NCBI GenBank assembly: GCA_031281115.1
Contig: JAITFV010000303.1
Location: 1-13,086, forward strand
Direction: 5' to 3'
Length of the DNA stretch: 13,086 nucleotides
DNA from: Oscillospiraceae bacterium
Lineage (GTDB): Bacteria; Bacillota; Clostridia; Oscillospirales; Ruminococcaceae
Shown: positions 12,176-13,086 of the stretch, one piece after another
Layout: each line of letters opens with the position of its first letter
Position numbering within the stretch: position 1 is the first letter of the stretch
Position numbers and translations under genes: made by a program
Notes under the pieces: generated by a model
Databases searched by the model: none
What the model was told of the DNA's origin: nothing
The model's input: only the letters and a program-made list of their open reading frames with translations

Positions 12176-12880
12176 ATGTTAAATAAAATGTTTATTCTAT
12201 TTATTATTTCATGTTTATTATCATCTTGCGGGGTTAATGAAAACCCCGCAGGCGACAGTTATTTTATTGAAGATTATAACGATGAATTAATTAAAACAAT
12301 TAATTCAAACGTGTACAAACCGGAATCAGAGTCTGAACCCGACATAGTGAATGATGTTTTTATAGTTCCACCATATAAATTCCAACAAGATGAAATTGAA
12401 AGGAAAATATTAGAACCTTTTATTGTCTTAGCTTTTGGACATGATTTATTTACATCAAATTACTGTATGAATGTATTAAGTCTTTGTGGAGCTGTAAAGC
12501 AAATTGAATACGAACCTGAAGATGGAGAATTCGAGTTTTTGGGAATATATGACGAACGCAATAATATCAATATTCATAGATTTGCTAATGCAATATATGA
12601 GCAAATGAATGACGATAGTATCCCTGTAGCTGCACTATTTGACAAAATACCCGATGAAATTGTTGAATTGGCAAGAGCTGTTGAGACACTTGATTTAGAT
12701 AAGTCATACGTTTACAATCCGGAGAATTCGGCTTTCTATATTATTATCGGTACAGATGAAGACAGGCGTGCAGTATTTATAGGAGGTAGATGGGGAGATT
12801 TCGGTGACACTTTAGGTAGTAACGAACTAACCAGAATGATAAATGAATATTTGGAGAATACTGAAAGGCGAGAACCTTGA
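12176..12880 (+). CDS. Predicted lipoprotein, tandem array member 2
   Basis: A 234-residue protein from ATG 12176, with GGAGG (12163-12167) 8 bases upstream. The signal peptide NKMFILFIISCLLSSC has a good lipobox LSS-C, making Cys18 the likely lipidated residue. The mature start GVNENPAGDS parallels GISENPARDG of member 1. A linker replaces the Glu-rich stretch of member 1. The folded domain starts EPFIVLAFGHDLFTSNYCMN and carries the shared RFANAIYEQMND, IIGTDEDRRAV and NEYLENTERREP ends. The last 30 or so bases of both genes are almost identical, which indicates recent duplication or gene conversion. The function is unknown; it is outside the membrane by topology. Confidence 0.82.
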   Translation: MLNKMFILFIISCLLSSCGVNENPAGDSYFIEDYNDELIKTINSNVYKPESESEPDIVNDVFIVPPYKFQQDEIERKILEPFIVLAFGHDLFTSNYCMNVLSLCGAVKQIEYEPEDGEFEFLGIYDERNNINIHRFANAIYEQMNDDSIPVAALFDKIPDEIVELARAVETLDLDKSYVYNPENSAFYIIIGTDEDRRAVFIGGRWGDFGDTLGSNELTRMINEYLENTERREP

Positions 12881-12885
12881 AATTT

Positions 12886-12984
12886 TGCCTTTAGTTAATG
12901 ATGGAGATAGGTAACTCCGCACACTTTACTCGGAATAGCGGGAAATACAGGTTTATCCACTAATTATCATTTACATATAGAGGT
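12886..12984. repeat. Intergenic repeat block, copy 2, between lipoprotein genes 2 and 3
   Basis: Counterpart of 11213-11312, with the 23-base identical core at 12920-12942 and the TTTACATATAG end. A local hairpin GGAG...CTCC occurs at about 12903-12918. It leads into the 13050 gene. Confidence 0.85.
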
Positions 12985-13049
12985 GAGGAGATTTGGCGGT
13001 CTTATAAACCCTAATGAAAAATTTCCAGAACTTAGGTAGGTATAATTTA

Positions 13050-13086
13050 ATGAAGAATACTATGTGTTTAATATTTACTATTTCAT
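13050..13086 (+). CDS. Predicted lipoprotein, array member 3 (start only, cut by window end)
   Basis: Twelve codons are visible (MKNTMCLIFTIS), with AGGTAGG (13034-13040) 9 bases upstream. They align position by position with the signal peptide of member 2 (MLNKMFILFIIS), and the gene is preceded by the same type of intergenic block and leader. The rest lies outside the window. Confidence 0.6.
   Translation, partial: MKNTMCLIFTIS

Overview
The window reads like a chromosomal piece of a low-GC Gram-positive anaerobe, most likely a clostridial (Oscillospiraceae/Ruminococcus-like) bacterium. This is inferred from strong AGGAGG-type ribosome binding sites, consensus sigma-A promoters, a dockerin-like/InlB-repeat secreted protein, a CheV, a SipW-type signal peptidase relative and lipoproteins with lipoboxes. 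No ribosomal or taxonomic marker gene is present, so the assignment is only to this level.

Layout. (1) 1-67 is the right half of a palindromic repeat whose fuller copy lies at 5385-5517. Everything between (about 5.4 kb) is plus-strand and so sits between direct repeats. It holds a small membrane-protein gene broken by a frameshift at a run of six G (230-680), a decayed nicotinamidase (700-913), nadE (906-1637), and an ECF-type sigma factor / membrane anti-sigma-like / large secreted multidomain protein cluster (1696-5370). The anti-sigma-like gene and the secreted-protein gene share an upstream motif (TGTAACAAATG, then YGTGAT) at identical spacing, a candidate promoter for the sigma factor encoded beside them.

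(2) 5371-5802 holds a chain of four hairpins, tRNA-Thr(CGT) on the minus strand, and two antiparallel promoters overlapping almost completely: one for the tRNA, one for the next gene. That gene (5803-6972) is a SipW-like signal peptidase I relative that appears to lack the catalytic residues and carries a long hydrophilic tail.

(3) 6985-9504, minus strand, is a three-gene ABC-2 exporter operon (ATPase, permease, permease). A 7-bp tandem repeat between the permeases creates a consensus-like internal promoter. Upstream on the same strand lies a compact gene with its own promoter, ribosome binding site, a 37-residue ORF (9673-9786) and a strand-specific terminator; it is either an independent small protein/RNA gene or a leader for the exporter.

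(4) 10026-10940 is cheV, with its own promoter, transcribed divergently from the small gene.

(5) 10941-13086 is an accessory-looking region: a C-terminal scrap of an IS1-family transposase, then a tandem array of related lipoprotein genes (11382, 12176, and a third cut off at 13050). These are separated by repeated intergenic blocks, and the array runs off the window edge.

How parts fit: the sigma/anti-sigma pair probably controls a cell-surface response that includes the secreted protein. PncA and NadE act in NAD salvage, but only nadE is still intact. The exporter, SipW-like protein, CheV and lipoproteins show no clear functional link to each other.
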